A stretch of 7,976 nucleotides of DNA, taken from NCBI GenBank assembly GCA_019312695.1, contig JAFDCT010000033.1:1-7976 (forward strand). Reading direction: 5' to 3'. The notes beneath the pieces were generated by a model. The model ran no database searches. It was not told where the DNA came from and saw only the letters and a program-made list of their open reading frames with translations. This stretch comes from Deltaproteobacteria bacterium (GTDB taxonomy: Bacteria > Desulfobacterota > Desulfobulbia > Desulfobulbales > BM004). Every line of letters starts with the position of its first letter. Position 1 is the stretch's first letter. Positions 1 to 6,871 of the stretch are shown here, piece by piece. Position numbers and translations under genes: made by a program.

Positions 1-51
1 AAGATAAGTGGCATTGCCCCTGCTGCCGCTGCCTAGAACACAAAACCTCAT
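1..51 (-). CDS. MBL-fold metallo-hydrolase (YycJ/WalJ-like), N-terminal 17 codons
   Basis: Only the first 17 codons lie in the window; the gene runs off the left edge. The reading frame gives MRFCVLGSGSRGNATYL. This matches the N-terminus of small metallo-beta-lactamase-fold hydrolases of the YycJ/WalJ type, which begin with a beta strand followed by a GSGS.GN turn. Family members are predicted Zn-dependent phosphodiesterases or nucleases; the metal-binding HxHxDH motif would lie further on and is not visible. The ATG at 51-49 has AGGA at 61-58 with a 6-nt spacer. It follows dut after 77 nt and is probably in the same transcription unit. The call rests on a short peptide, so the family is likely but the exact function is open. 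Confidence 0.65.
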   Translation of the reverse strand, partial: MRFCVLGSGSRGNATYL

Positions 52-57
52 CCTCTA

Positions 58-61
58 TCCT
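58..61 (-). promoter_or_regulatory. Ribosome binding site of the MBL-fold hydrolase gene
   Basis: AGGA lies 6 nt before the ATG at 51-49, with a further GAGG touching the start codon. It supports this start although only 17 codons are available. Confidence 0.45.
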
Positions 62-128
62 GTATAAATGATTTTGAAAGTTTTTTTTTAGATATATTAT
101 CCATTTCATCAACCTTTTAAACGTAAAA

Positions 129-584
129 TTATTTGCCTGTATGGCCGAATCCGCCGGCCTGGCGTACTGTTTCATCCAGTTCGGACACCGCCTGCAGATC
201 AGCTTTATTAACTGAAGCAACCACAAGCTGTGCCACCCTGTCACCCCGCTGTATGGTATACGGTTTTGGCCCCAGGTTTATCAGGCCGATTTTTACTTCA
301 CCGCGGTAGTCAGCATCAATGGTCCCGGGACTGTTAATGATGGTTACACCATGTTTTATTGCCAGGCCGCTGCGGGGCCGCACCTGAATTTCATACCCGG
401 GTGGAATGGCAACAGCAAAATTGGTGGGAATCATTTTTATTTCACCCGGGCCCAGTTTAATCGGCTCGGCAACCGCTGCCGCCACATCCATACCGGATGC
501 ATGGACTGAATGGTATGTTGGCAGGTTCAAATCATCTGCACTTTCAGGATCAAGCCAGCTAATTTTAATAATAATTTTATTCAT
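129..584 (-). CDS. dut: Deoxyuridine 5'-triphosphate nucleotidohydrolase (dUTPase)
   Basis: Trimeric dUTPase: hydrolyses dUTP to dUMP and pyrophosphate, keeping uracil out of DNA and supplying dUMP for thymidylate synthesis. The 151-residue length is normal. All five family motifs are present in order: I HASGMD (28-33), II RPRSGLA (69-75), III GTIDADYRG (87-95) with the catalytic Asp near 90, IV RGDRVAQL (113-120), and V GGFGHTGK (144-151), the flexible C-terminal arm that closes over the nucleotide. The start is ATG at 584-582; a GTG directly before it (587-585) would add one residue. Neither has a clear Shine-Dalgarno sequence, and the gene starts 42 nt after the stop of the M16 peptidase, so it is probably translated from the same message. 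It ends in TAA. Identification is firm. Confidence 0.96.
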   Translation of the reverse strand: MNKIIIKISWLDPESADDLNLPTYHSVHASGMDVAAAVAEPIKLGPGEIKMIPTNFAVAIPPGYEIQVRPRSGLAIKHGVTIINSPGTIDADYRGEVKIGLINLGPKPYTIQRGDRVAQLVVASVNKADLQAVSELDETVRQAGGFGHTGK

Positions 585-626
585 CACGGTACGTTGGCCG
601 GCCGTATTTCTTACTTCGGCCTGATT

Positions 627-1880
627 TTATGATTGTAAATCAACATCAGTCTCTTCCAGAGGTCCAAGACCTGTGAAGTTCAGTCCCTGTCTCCCGAAAA
701 TCCTTTTGCTGAGGTGCAGGATGTCCTCCCGGTTTACCCTGTCAATTAAAGCCAGCACCTCATCAAGCGCGATGTATCTGCCAAAATGTAATTCATTCCT
801 GGCAATACGGGTCATGATTGTTTCCATGTTCTCCATGGACAAAAACAGGCCGCTTTTGACAAAATCCTTGGCATTGGCCAATTCTATCTCTGAAACCAGA
901 TTGTGCTGCATATTATATACTTCCTGAAATATGAGCGCCAACGACTCATCGACTGACTCCCTGTCAACTCCCAGGTAAATGGCAAGATAACCGGAATCAG
1001 AATAGGAAGCGATATAAGAATAAATGGAGTAGGCCAACCCCCTTTTCTCCCTGATCTCTTGAAAAAGACGGGAACTCATATTGCCCCCCAGCAGGACATT
1101 AAGGAGCAGATAACCAAAGCGGTCCGCATCGATAACTGATAAACCGTATGTTCCTAAAAGGATATGCGCCTGCTCCAGAGGCTTGGCATAAACCCTGCGT
1201 TTTGCCGGGAGCATGAGGGGCTGAGTCCGGGCCCGGGCCTGACCATTGGCCGGGCTGAACTTCTCAAAAGCATTCTGCCAGAGGGAGACAAAATCATCAT
1301 GCACAACATTGCCGGCTGCAGCAATGACCATCCTGTCAGTTGTGTAGTATTTCTGGACATATTCCCGCAATTTACCTGAATTCATGGCCGCTACAATTTC
1401 CTGGCTGCCGAGAATCGTTTTGCCCAGCGGATGTTTGCCCCAGAGTAATGCTGCAAAAAGGTCATGGACATGATCCTCCGGCATATCCTCGACCATATGT
1501 ATCTCCTGCAGGATAACCTGGCGTTCCCGCTCTAGTTCCTCTTCTGCAAAAACAGAGTTGGTCAACAGGTCTGTAAACAGATGAACCAATACCGGGAGAT
1601 TGCTGTTCATGACTGTGGCATACAGGCAGGTATTTTCTCTGGTGGTAAACGCGTTGGCTGCCCCGCCCAGCACATCAAACTCTCTAGCAATTTCCTGTGC
1701 CGACCGCTTTTCGGTACCCTTGAAAAGCATGTGCTCGACAAAATGAGCCGAACCGCTGTTAAGATCATGCTCATCCCTGGAACCTACGTCCAACCAGACG
1801 CCTATGGAAACAACCTGGGAATACGGCTTTGATTCAGTAACGATCCTGATGCCGTTGGGTAGGACTGTTTTGTTAAACAT
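627..1880 (-). CDS. M16-family zinc metallopeptidase (pitrilysin/MPP-like)
   Basis: Single-chain M16B-type peptidase of 417 residues, the usual size for bacterial relatives of mitochondrial processing peptidase such as Bacillus YmxG/MlpA. The inverted zinc motif HFVEH is at residues 46-50 (His46 and His50 bind zinc, Glu49 is catalytic). The distal Glu ligand is at about 126, in QEIHMVED. The C-terminal half keeps the Arg-Tyr substrate-binding pair in RGLAYS (280-285). No signal peptide is visible, so it is probably cytoplasmic. The physiological substrate is unknown for most such genes. A position after pnp and before dut is common for this gene. The ATG at 1880 is the only plausible start: a TAA lies six codons upstream in frame, and no alternative start codon occurs before the zinc motif. 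It lacks a Shine-Dalgarno sequence. It ends in TAA. Confidence 0.93.
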   Translation of the reverse strand: MFNKTVLPNGIRIVTESKPYSQVVSIGVWLDVGSRDEHDLNSGSAHFVEHMLFKGTEKRSAQEIAREFDVLGGAANAFTTRENTCLYATVMNSNLPVLVHLFTDLLTNSVFAEEELERERQVILQEIHMVEDMPEDHVHDLFAALLWGKHPLGKTILGSQEIVAAMNSGKLREYVQKYYTTDRMVIAAAGNVVHDDFVSLWQNAFEKFSPANGQARARTQPLMLPAKRRVYAKPLEQAHILLGTYGLSVIDADRFGYLLLNVLLGGNMSSRLFQEIREKRGLAYSIYSYIASYSDSGYLAIYLGVDRESVDESLALIFQEVYNMQHNLVSEIELANAKDFVKSGLFLSMENMETIMTRIARNELHFGRYIALDEVLALIDRVNREDILHLSKRIFGRQGLNFTGLGPLEETDVDLQS

Positions 1881-1915
1881 GAAGGAGGAAACCGGTTAAT
1901 TACAACTATCCTGAA

Positions 1916-1956
1916 AAGGCAGGGGGCTCACTGCTGCAATAAAACCCCCTTGCCTT
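1916..1956 (-). terminator. GC-rich hairpin after pnp, probable (weak) terminator
   Basis: The arms AAGGCA-A-GGGGG and CCCCC-TGCCTT pair over 11 bp with one bulged base, around an 18-nt loop. On the minus strand the stem begins 10 nt after the pnp stop and is followed by only TTTTC, so termination may be partial, letting some transcripts continue into the peptidase and dut genes. Read on the plus strand, the same stem is followed by GTTTTATATTT, so it could work in both directions, though no plus-strand gene is seen. Confidence 0.6.
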
Positions 1957-1966
1957 GTTTTATATT

Positions 1967-4057
1967 TCAGTTATTCTCTTCTGCAAGCACCGCTTTACGG
2001 CTCAATCTGATCTTACCGCGGCTGTCAATCTCAAGTACTTTTACCCTGACTTCGTCACCCTCTTTCAGGATATCTGTCACCTTATTGACCCTTTTATCGG
2101 CAAGTTCGGAAATGTGCACCAGGCCATCGGTACCTGGCAGGATCTCAACAAAGGCGCCAAAATCCTTTATAGTCTTGACAACTCCATCGTAGATCTTGCC
2201 GACCTTGGCTTCCTGTGTGATATCTTCGATACGGTCCATTAATTTTTTGGCAACCTCACCGCTGGGGGTGAACACCTTTACGGTCCCATCATCGTCCACT
2301 TCAATTTTAGCATCAAATTCGGTACTGAGACCTTTGATTATCTTGCCGCCTGGGCCTATGATATCACGAATCTTGTCAGGATTGATTTTGACCGTGAAAA
2401 ACTTCGGGGCATGGGGTGCGATATCTTCTCGCGGTTCTGCGATTGCCTCCTGCATTTTTTCAAGAATATGCAACCGGCCCTCTTTTGCCTGGGCAAGCGC
2501 TTTGCTCATTATCTCCCGGGTCACCCCGCTTATCTTGATGTCCATCTGCAGTGAAGTGATCCCGTCAGAGGTGCCCACTACCTTGAAATCCATGTCACCC
2601 AGATGGTCTTCGTCACCGAGGATATCAGAAAGAATCACCACTTCATCATTCTCGTGGATCAGCCCCATGGCGATGCCGGAAACCGAATTTTTAATCGGCA
2701 CACCACCATCCATGAGGGCTAAACTGGCACCACAGACTGTTGCCATGGACGAGGAGCCGTTTGATTCAAGCACGTCAGAAACAACGCGCATGGTATATGG
2801 AAATTTATCTGCTGTAGGCAGGACAGCGCTTATGCCACGTTCTGCCAGAGCGCCATGGCCAATATCTCTCCGGCTTGGCCCCCGCATGAAACGCACTTCA
2901 CCCACACAGAATGGCGGGAAGTTGTAATGCAGCATAAATTGTTTGAATTCCATACCGCTCAGGGTCTCAATTCTCTGCTCGTCCCCTTCGCTGCCGAGGG
3001 TCGCAGTCACTATGGCCTGGGTTTCACCTCTGGTAAAAAGTGCTGAACCATGAGTGCGGGGCAGACAGCCCACCTCGCAGGTAATGGGCCGCACCTCGTT
3101 AAAGGCCCGGCCGTCAATGCGGGCTTTCTCAGCAACTATTTTATTCCGCATCATTTTTTTCTTCAGTTCACTCAACAGGTCTTTGACTTCGTCACCACAG
3201 CCTTCTTTCTCATTTTCCAACTCAGCGACAACCCGCGCCTTCAACTCATCATACCGGTGGCCACGTTCCATCTTATCAACGGTTGTTATGACCTCGGCCA
3301 TGCCGGCTGCAGCCACTTCTTCAACCTTTTTGGCCAAAGCTTCATCAATTTCAGGTTTTTCAACCGGACGTTTTGGCTTGCCAAGAGCTGCTTGCAGTTC
3401 CTCCTGGATATCAAGGAGTATCTGCAACTGCTGGTGTCCGTAAAAAATGCCATCCATGACCACTTCTTCAGACTGGTTGTCAGCACCGCCTTCAACCATA
3501 ACTACCGCATCACGCGTTCCGGCAACTACTATCTCCATGCTTGAAACTTGCAATTGGTCCCTGGTTGGATTTACCACGTATTGCCCATCAATATATCCGA
3601 CCTTCACTCCGGCTATGGGACCAAGAAAAGGGATGTCTGAAACTGAAAGGGCAGCGGAAGCGCCTATCATGGCCAGGATGTCAGGATCGTTTTTCTGGTC
3701 AGCGGAAAGTACTGTAGCAATCACCTGCGTTTCCGTCATCCAGCCTTCAGCAAACAGGGGGCGCAGCGGCCGGTCTATAATTCTGCAGGTCAAGGTCTCT
3801 TTTTCAGTCGGCCTGCCAATTTCTCGCCGAAAAAAACTTCCCGGAATGCGGCCTACTGAGTACAACCGTTCCTGATACTCAATGGTCAGGGGTAGAAAAC
3901 CCATGTCCGATTTGGATTCTTTCGCCGCTGTTGCGGTCACAAGTACCACTGTATCGCCATAGGTAATCCATACCGAGCCATTGGCCTGTCTGGCAACCTT
4001 GCCGCTTTCAATTGACAGAACCCTGCCTCCGATTTCGGCTTCTACTTTTTTATACAT
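1967..4057 (-). CDS. pnp: Polyribonucleotide nucleotidyltransferase (PNPase)
   Basis: 3'-5' phosphorolytic exoribonuclease that releases nucleoside diphosphates; it works in mRNA decay, often with RNase E and a helicase in a degradosome. The 696 residues show the full architecture: first RNase PH domain (about 10-145, with FFRR at 75-78), helical domain (about 240-310), second RNase PH domain (about 315-540), KH domain with IGPGG at 567-571, and S1 domain (about 618-688, starting VGKIYDG). Catalytic and phosphate-binding residues match Escherichia coli PNPase: SSS at 435-437, and Asp484, Asp490 and Lys492 in GDEDHLGDMDFK. The start is ATG at 4057-4055, because AAGGAG lies 5 nt upstream and the protein begins in the usual MYKKVEAEIGG manner. 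The frame stays open to an ATG at 4180, but that extension is unlike the family and falls inside the structured leader. It ends in TGA. Confidence 0.97.
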   Translation of the reverse strand: MYKKVEAEIGGRVLSIESGKVARQANGSVWITYGDTVVLVTATAAKESKSDMGFLPLTIEYQERLYSVGRIPGSFFRREIGRPTEKETLTCRIIDRPLRPLFAEGWMTETQVIATVLSADQKNDPDILAMIGASAALSVSDIPFLGPIAGVKVGYIDGQYVVNPTRDQLQVSSMEIVVAGTRDAVVMVEGGADNQSEEVVMDGIFYGHQQLQILLDIQEELQAALGKPKRPVEKPEIDEALAKKVEEVAAAGMAEVITTVDKMERGHRYDELKARVVAELENEKEGCGDEVKDLLSELKKKMMRNKIVAEKARIDGRAFNEVRPITCEVGCLPRTHGSALFTRGETQAIVTATLGSEGDEQRIETLSGMEFKQFMLHYNFPPFCVGEVRFMRGPSRRDIGHGALAERGISAVLPTADKFPYTMRVVSDVLESNGSSSMATVCGASLALMDGGVPIKNSVSGIAMGLIHENDEVVILSDILGDEDHLGDMDFKVVGTSDGITSLQMDIKISGVTREIMSKALAQAKEGRLHILEKMQEAIAEPREDIAPHAPKFFTVKINPDKIRDIIGPGGKIIKGLSTEFDAKIEVDDDGTVKVFTPSGEVAKKLMDRIEDITQEAKVGKIYDGVVKTIKDFGAFVEILPGTDGLVHISELADKRVNKVTDILKEGDEVRVKVLEIDSRGKIRLSRKAVLAEENN

Positions 4058-4062
4058 GTATT

Positions 4063-4068
4063 CTCCTT
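4063..4068 (-). promoter_or_regulatory. Ribosome binding site of pnp
   Basis: AAGGAG lies 5 nt before the ATG at 4057-4055. It selects this start over the in-frame ATG at 4180, which lies in the leader hairpin and has no SD. Confidence 0.8.
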
Positions 4069-4099
4069 CTGGTTTTATTACAGCTGCAAGCGCTGACAG

Positions 4100-4213
4100 C
4101 TCATGCCTTCGGCCAAGACAAACCTGTTTCAAAATGACAGTAAAACTGCGAGGATAAATCTCAGGCCAGGAATTTCCCATACTGTCCTATTAAAATCAGA
4201 ACAGCGGCATGAG
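4100..4213 (-). promoter_or_regulatory. Structured pnp 5' leader, nested inverted repeats
   Basis: The 212 nt between rpsO and pnp hold no gene but can fold. GGCATGAG at 4206-4213 pairs with CTCATGCC at 4100-4107 (8 bp). Inside it, AACAG at 4200-4204 pairs with CTGTT at 4124-4128 (5 bp). Inside that, TACTGTC at 4180-4186 pairs with GACAGTA at 4136-4142 (7 bp). The three pairs are properly nested. A separate small hairpin, AGCTG at 4082-4086 with CAGCT at 4097-4101, overlaps the outer arm by two bases and could compete with it. In Escherichia coli an RNase III-cleaved leader stem lets PNPase repress its own synthesis. The same role here is inference from position and shape only. Confidence 0.45.
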
Positions 4214-4269
4214 TTATTCTTCTGTCAGAGTAAAAAACAGAGGGCGCCTGCTTGAACCTTTGTCTCCGA

Positions 4270-4539
4270 CTACTTGCGGATTCCAAGTTCCTGAATTATA
4301 GCACGATACTTGGAAATGTCCTTTTGCTTCAGATACTGCAGAAGTCTTCTCCTTTGGCCGACGAGCTTCAACAATCCCCGCCGTGAGTGATGATCCTTCG
4401 AGTGCACCTTAAAATGCTCCGTGAGGTACTTAATTCTATCACTCAACAGTGCGATCTGAACTTCAGACGAACCGGTATCGGTATCGTGCGTCTTAAATTT
4501 TTCAATAATTTCTTGTTTTTTTTCAGCTTGCTGTGCCAC
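4270..4539 (-). CDS. rpsO: 30S ribosomal protein S15
   Basis: Small-subunit protein that binds the 16S rRNA central domain early in assembly and contributes to an intersubunit bridge. The 89 residues are the standard length. Family signatures are present: [12 protein letters not shown] (20-31), the [21 protein letters not shown] core (50-70) that contacts rRNA, and a C-terminal [15 protein letters not shown] helix. The start codon is GTG at 4539-4537, supported by a perfect AGGAGG with a 6-nt spacer. It ends in TAG. It lies 114 nt after truB and 212 nt before the pnp start, the classic rpsO-pnp pair. S15 represses its own mRNA in several bacteria by leader binding. The leader here contains a 5-bp TGGCA/TGCCA stem but nothing I can equate with a known S15 site. 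Confidence 0.97.
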   Translation of the reverse strand: MAQQAEKKQEIIEKFKTHDTDTGSSEVQIALLSDRIKYLTEHFKVHSKDHHSRRGLLKLVGQRRRLLQYLKQKDISKYRAIIQELGIRK

Positions 4540-4545
4540 AACTAA

Positions 4546-4551
4546 CCTCCT
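4546..4551 (-). promoter_or_regulatory. Strong ribosome binding site of rpsO
   Basis: AGGAGG lies 6 nt before a GTG start codon. It is the best Shine-Dalgarno match in the window and fixes the non-ATG start. Confidence 0.85.
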
Positions 4552-4653
4552 ATCAATTGTTTCAAAAAATGCTGGTCAGATCGGGTTTCTTCGTCATCTT
4601 TGATATTTTTTAGTGGCATATCCTCTTGACTCTACTGCCAGCCTGACTTTTCA

Positions 4654-5469
4654 TTAATTACTTTCTCTGTTATCGGCAAGTAATTCCTTGACTGTTTCTA
4701 CGGGCATCCGGTGCAACTCAAGCATCGATCTCGCCATTTTGCCGGGAAACAACCTTTCTCCATCCAACGTTTGAGCCAGGCTGAAAAATCCGTTCCGGGT
4801 TCTCTTCAGTTTTTTCAGATGTGCACCGCATCCGAAATATTCTCCTATGTCCGCTCCAAGTGTCCTGATGTAGGTGCCTTTTGAGCAGACAACCCTTAGT
4901 ACTAAACTGTTCCTGTGCCTGGCGAGGCACTCCAGTTCCTTAATTATTATTAAACGCGGCTCCTTTGTTACCTTAATGCCCCGGCGGGCATAATAGTACA
5001 GGGGTTTGCCCTTGTGCTTCACAGCAGAATAGGAGGGTGGGGTCTGCAGCTGCTCCCCTGTAAATCGGGACAGGCAAGCATTGATCTCCTTTTCTGTAAA
5101 ATCCGGGACTGGCCTTTTTGCAACAATTTGTCCTTCAGGGTCCTGGGTATCTGTAATGACTCCTAATTGCAGTGTTGCCTCGTATTCCTTATCTCCTTCC
5201 ATCAACTGCGGAATAAGTTTTGTTGCAGACCTTCCGGCACAAATAACAAGCACTCCCGAGGCAAACGGATCAAGGGTTCCGGTGTGTCCAACTTTTTTAA
5301 TACCCGATATACTCCGCACCAACTGTACCATTCTAAAGGATGAAATTCCTTCTGGCTTGCATACTGGCAGAACTCCTTCCTGGGAGGATGCCGCACTATT
5401 TGCAGTTATGGTATGGCCGTTTTGTCCCGGTAGGGGATCTGCTGTCTTATCTGTTTCAAATTTCATCAT
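4654..5469 (-). CDS. truB: tRNA pseudouridine(55) synthase TruB
   Basis: Isomerises U55 to pseudouridine in the T-loop of tRNAs and also acts as a tRNA-folding chaperone. The catalytic motif GHTGTLDP lies at residues 61-68 with the nucleophile Asp67. The base-stacking Tyr is in DKEYEA (Tyr96), and SKGTYIRTL (196-204) carries the active-site Tyr200 and Arg202. With 271 residues, of which about 31 at the N-terminus precede the first core strand, there is little room for the full C-terminal PUA-like domain of longer TruB proteins. The usual Asp before the KPxGxSS motif is Cys here (VCKPEGISS). The start is ATG-ATG at 5469/5466, 15 nt after the nrnA stop. No strong SD is present, so translational coupling to nrnA is likely. 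It ends in TAA. Confidence 0.95.
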   Translation of the reverse strand: MMKFETDKTADPLPGQNGHTITANSAASSQEGVLPVCKPEGISSFRMVQLVRSISGIKKVGHTGTLDPFASGVLVICAGRSATKLIPQLMEGDKEYEATLQLGVITDTQDPEGQIVAKRPVPDFTEKEINACLSRFTGEQLQTPPSYSAVKHKGKPLYYYARRGIKVTKEPRLIIIKELECLARHRNSLVLRVVCSKGTYIRTLGADIGEYFGCGAHLKKLKRTRNGFFSLAQTLDGERLFPGKMARSMLELHRMPVETVKELLADNRESN

Positions 5470-5484
5470 AAAAACTGGAGATGC

Positions 5485-6483
5485 CTATTCACCAGACCAC
5501 CGCGACTTAAGCCGCTGTTTAAGTTCATGCAGGAGTTCCTCCCGTATTGCAGCCATTGTTTTATCTTCAACTCTATAGCCTGCTGCATTTCGGTGTCCGC
5601 CGCCGCCATATTTTAAGGCCACTTGAGAAACATCACATTCCCCTTTGGCCCTGAGGCTGACCTTGATAAACCCTTCCTGTGTTTCCTTCAGAAAGGCAGC
5701 AACTTTAACCGAACGAAGCGCGCGCGGCAAGTTGATAAATTCCTCAGTATCCTCTCGTTTGGCCCCACTCGCTACAAACATTTCATTTGTCGCCGAAATT
5801 ATGGCTATCTGTCCATTGGCAGAGAGTTCCAGGGAGCCTAGGACCTTTTCCATCAGCCGCAAGCGGTTTACCGAATAGTTGTCAAAGAGTTTTCCGGCCA
5901 CATCAGAAGGTATCACACCCCGGTTCAATAAATGGCTGGCAACCTGGAATGTATAGGCTGACGTTGTATCATACTTAAAAGAACCGCTGTCCGAAACAAT
6001 CGCCGTATAGAGACAGTAGGCTGCATTGTATGTAATATCACCGTTAAGTGCCAGCGCCAGGTCAAAGATCATTTCCCCGGTTGATGACCTGTCTGCTTCA
6101 ATCCAATCCATATCACCGAACTCCCTGTGCCCGGCATGATGGTCGATAACGATAAAAGGATGTATCTGTAACAGGGTGTCCATTGAATGACCCAACCGAA
6201 AACGGTCACCGCAGTCAACGGCAACAGCTGCATCAAATTGGCTTATTTCGGGAAGTTCATGTTTTACCTTTTCAGAACCGGGCAAAAATTCATACATTGC
6301 CAAGACAAATTCCTGACAATAGCAATATGTTTTCTTTCCCAGTGACTCAAATATCTCAGCCAGTGCCAGTTGCGAACCCAAGGCATCACCATCCGGAAAG
6401 ACATGGCTGACAATAAGGACATTGTTTGCCTTGAGCAATGCTTCAATGATTTGGCTAGGAACCTGTTTCGGGGGGGGCAGCAT
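5485..6483 (-). CDS. nrnA: DHH/DHHA1 phosphoesterase, bifunctional oligoribonuclease/pAp phosphatase NrnA
   Basis: Mn-dependent phosphoesterase that degrades 2-5 nt RNA oligomers left by RNA decay and dephosphorylates pAp in the NrnA family. The 332 residues contain the metal-binding motifs in order: PDGDALGS (30-37, Asp31 and Asp33), AVDCGD (88-93, Asp90), VIDHHAGH (112-119, the DHH signature) and SDSGSF (164-169). The DHHA1 substrate-binding motif GGGGHRNAAG is at 293-302. The start is taken as ATG at 6483-6481 because AAGGAG lies 10 nt upstream and the protein then begins like other family members. The frame is open further upstream, but that stretch is antiparalogous shadow within rbfA. 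The gene overlaps the rbfA end by 29 nt and has a C8 run in codons 3-5. It ends in TAG. Whether pAp, nano-RNA or c-di-AMP products are the main substrate cannot be told. Confidence 0.93.
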   Translation of the reverse strand: MLPPPKQVPSQIIEALLKANNVLIVSHVFPDGDALGSQLALAEIFESLGKKTYCYCQEFVLAMYEFLPGSEKVKHELPEISQFDAAVAVDCGDRFRLGHSMDTLLQIHPFIVIDHHAGHREFGDMDWIEADRSSTGEMIFDLALALNGDITYNAAYCLYTAIVSDSGSFKYDTTSAYTFQVASHLLNRGVIPSDVAGKLFDNYSVNRLRLMEKVLGSLELSANGQIAIISATNEMFVASGAKREDTEEFINLPRALRSVKVAAFLKETQEGFIKVSLRAKGECDVSQVALKYGGGGHRNAAGYRVEDKTMAAIREELLHELKQRLKSRWSGE

Positions 6484-6871
6484 CAATATTAATCTCCTTG
6501 AGGAGCCTTTCCATTTTTTCCTGATGCTCCATGGAAAGATCCCGCTTAAAAACAAGTTCCGGTGTAGCCCGCAGGCCAAGTTCCCGAGCAAGATGACTAC
6601 GGATGAATCCTTTGGCCCGTTCCAGTCCCTCAGCGGCTTTGGCAACCTGCTCATCGTCTCCTAAAACACTGTAATAAACTATTGCTCTTCGTAAATCTTT
6701 AGTCATCTCTGCGTTGACTATACTCACATTGGTCATCCTGGGATCTTTGACTTTGCGGAGCAACAGCAAAGCTATCTCGTTTTTTATCATATCCGCCACC
6801 CGTTTGGGGCGCTTACTTCCTTTAGCCTCCCTGCCAAACGGGTAAAGGTTTTTCTTGAGATGCGAGGCCAT
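6455..6871 (-). CDS. rbfA: 30S ribosome-binding factor RbfA
   Basis: Assembly factor with a single KH-like fold that binds the 30S subunit near the 5' end of 16S rRNA and helps late maturation, notably in the cold. The 138-residue length is normal. Recognisable pieces are RPKRVADMIKNEIALLL (21-37), KDPRM (42-46), RRAIVYYSVLGDDEQ and the C-terminal GFIRSHLARELGLR...TPELVF-type block followed by the HQEKMERLL helix. The ATG at 6871-6869 is the earliest possible start: a TAA lies five codons upstream in frame. The only SD-like bases (AGGAAAGGA) end 17 nt before it, which is far. It follows infB after 48 nt and overlaps nrnA by 29 nt; the last codons run through a C8 tract. It ends in TAG. Confidence 0.95.
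   Translation of the reverse strand: MASHLKKNLYPFGREAKGSKRPKRVADMIKNEIALLLLRKVKDPRMTNVSIVNAEMTKDLRRAIVYYSVLGDDEQVAKAAEGLERAKGFIRSHLARELGLRATPELVFKRDLSMEHQEKMERLLKEINIDAAPPETGS
6470..6477 (-). repeat. C8 homopolymer tract in the rbfA/nrnA overlap
   Basis: Eight consecutive C on the minus strand (G on the plus strand). They form Ala-Pro-Pro codons near the end of rbfA and codons 3-5 (Pro) of nrnA. One base gained or lost would shift both frames. Confidence 0.9.
6494..6499 (-). promoter_or_regulatory. Ribosome binding site of nrnA, inside rbfA
   Basis: AAGGAG lies 10 nt before the ATG at 6483-6481, within the 3' coding part of rbfA. It sets the nrnA start and points to translational coupling of the two genes. 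Confidence 0.75.

Noticed and set aside
52..128. Promoter before the MBL-hydrolase gene (GATAAT-like box in an AT-rich stretch)
   Set aside because: No acceptable -35 element at 16-18 nt; AT-richness alone is not enough.
596..603. GGCCGGCC palindrome between the M16 gene and dut
   Set aside because: A perfect 8-mer palindrome cannot form a hairpin with a loop and shows no link to a known operator; chance in GC-rich sequence is likely.
2196..2927. Long plus-strand open frame (243 codons) antisense to pnp
   Set aside because: It is rich in Ser, Pro and Ile as expected from reading the complement of pnp, has no family resemblance, and lies fully within a certain gene.
4058..4180. Upstream in-frame ATG for pnp at 4180
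   Set aside because: It would add 41 residues unlike any PNPase, starts within the leader hairpin and lacks an SD; the ATG at 4057 has a good SD.
4540..4653. Promoter or S15-binding site in the rpsO leader
   Set aside because: No convincing -35/-10 pair on the minus strand; the TGGCA/TGCCA stem is only 5 bp, and no known S15 motif can be assigned.
6484..6654. Upstream start for nrnA at 6654
   Set aside because: It would overlap rbfA by 200 nt and add residues unlike the DHH family; AAGGAG before 6483 marks the real start.
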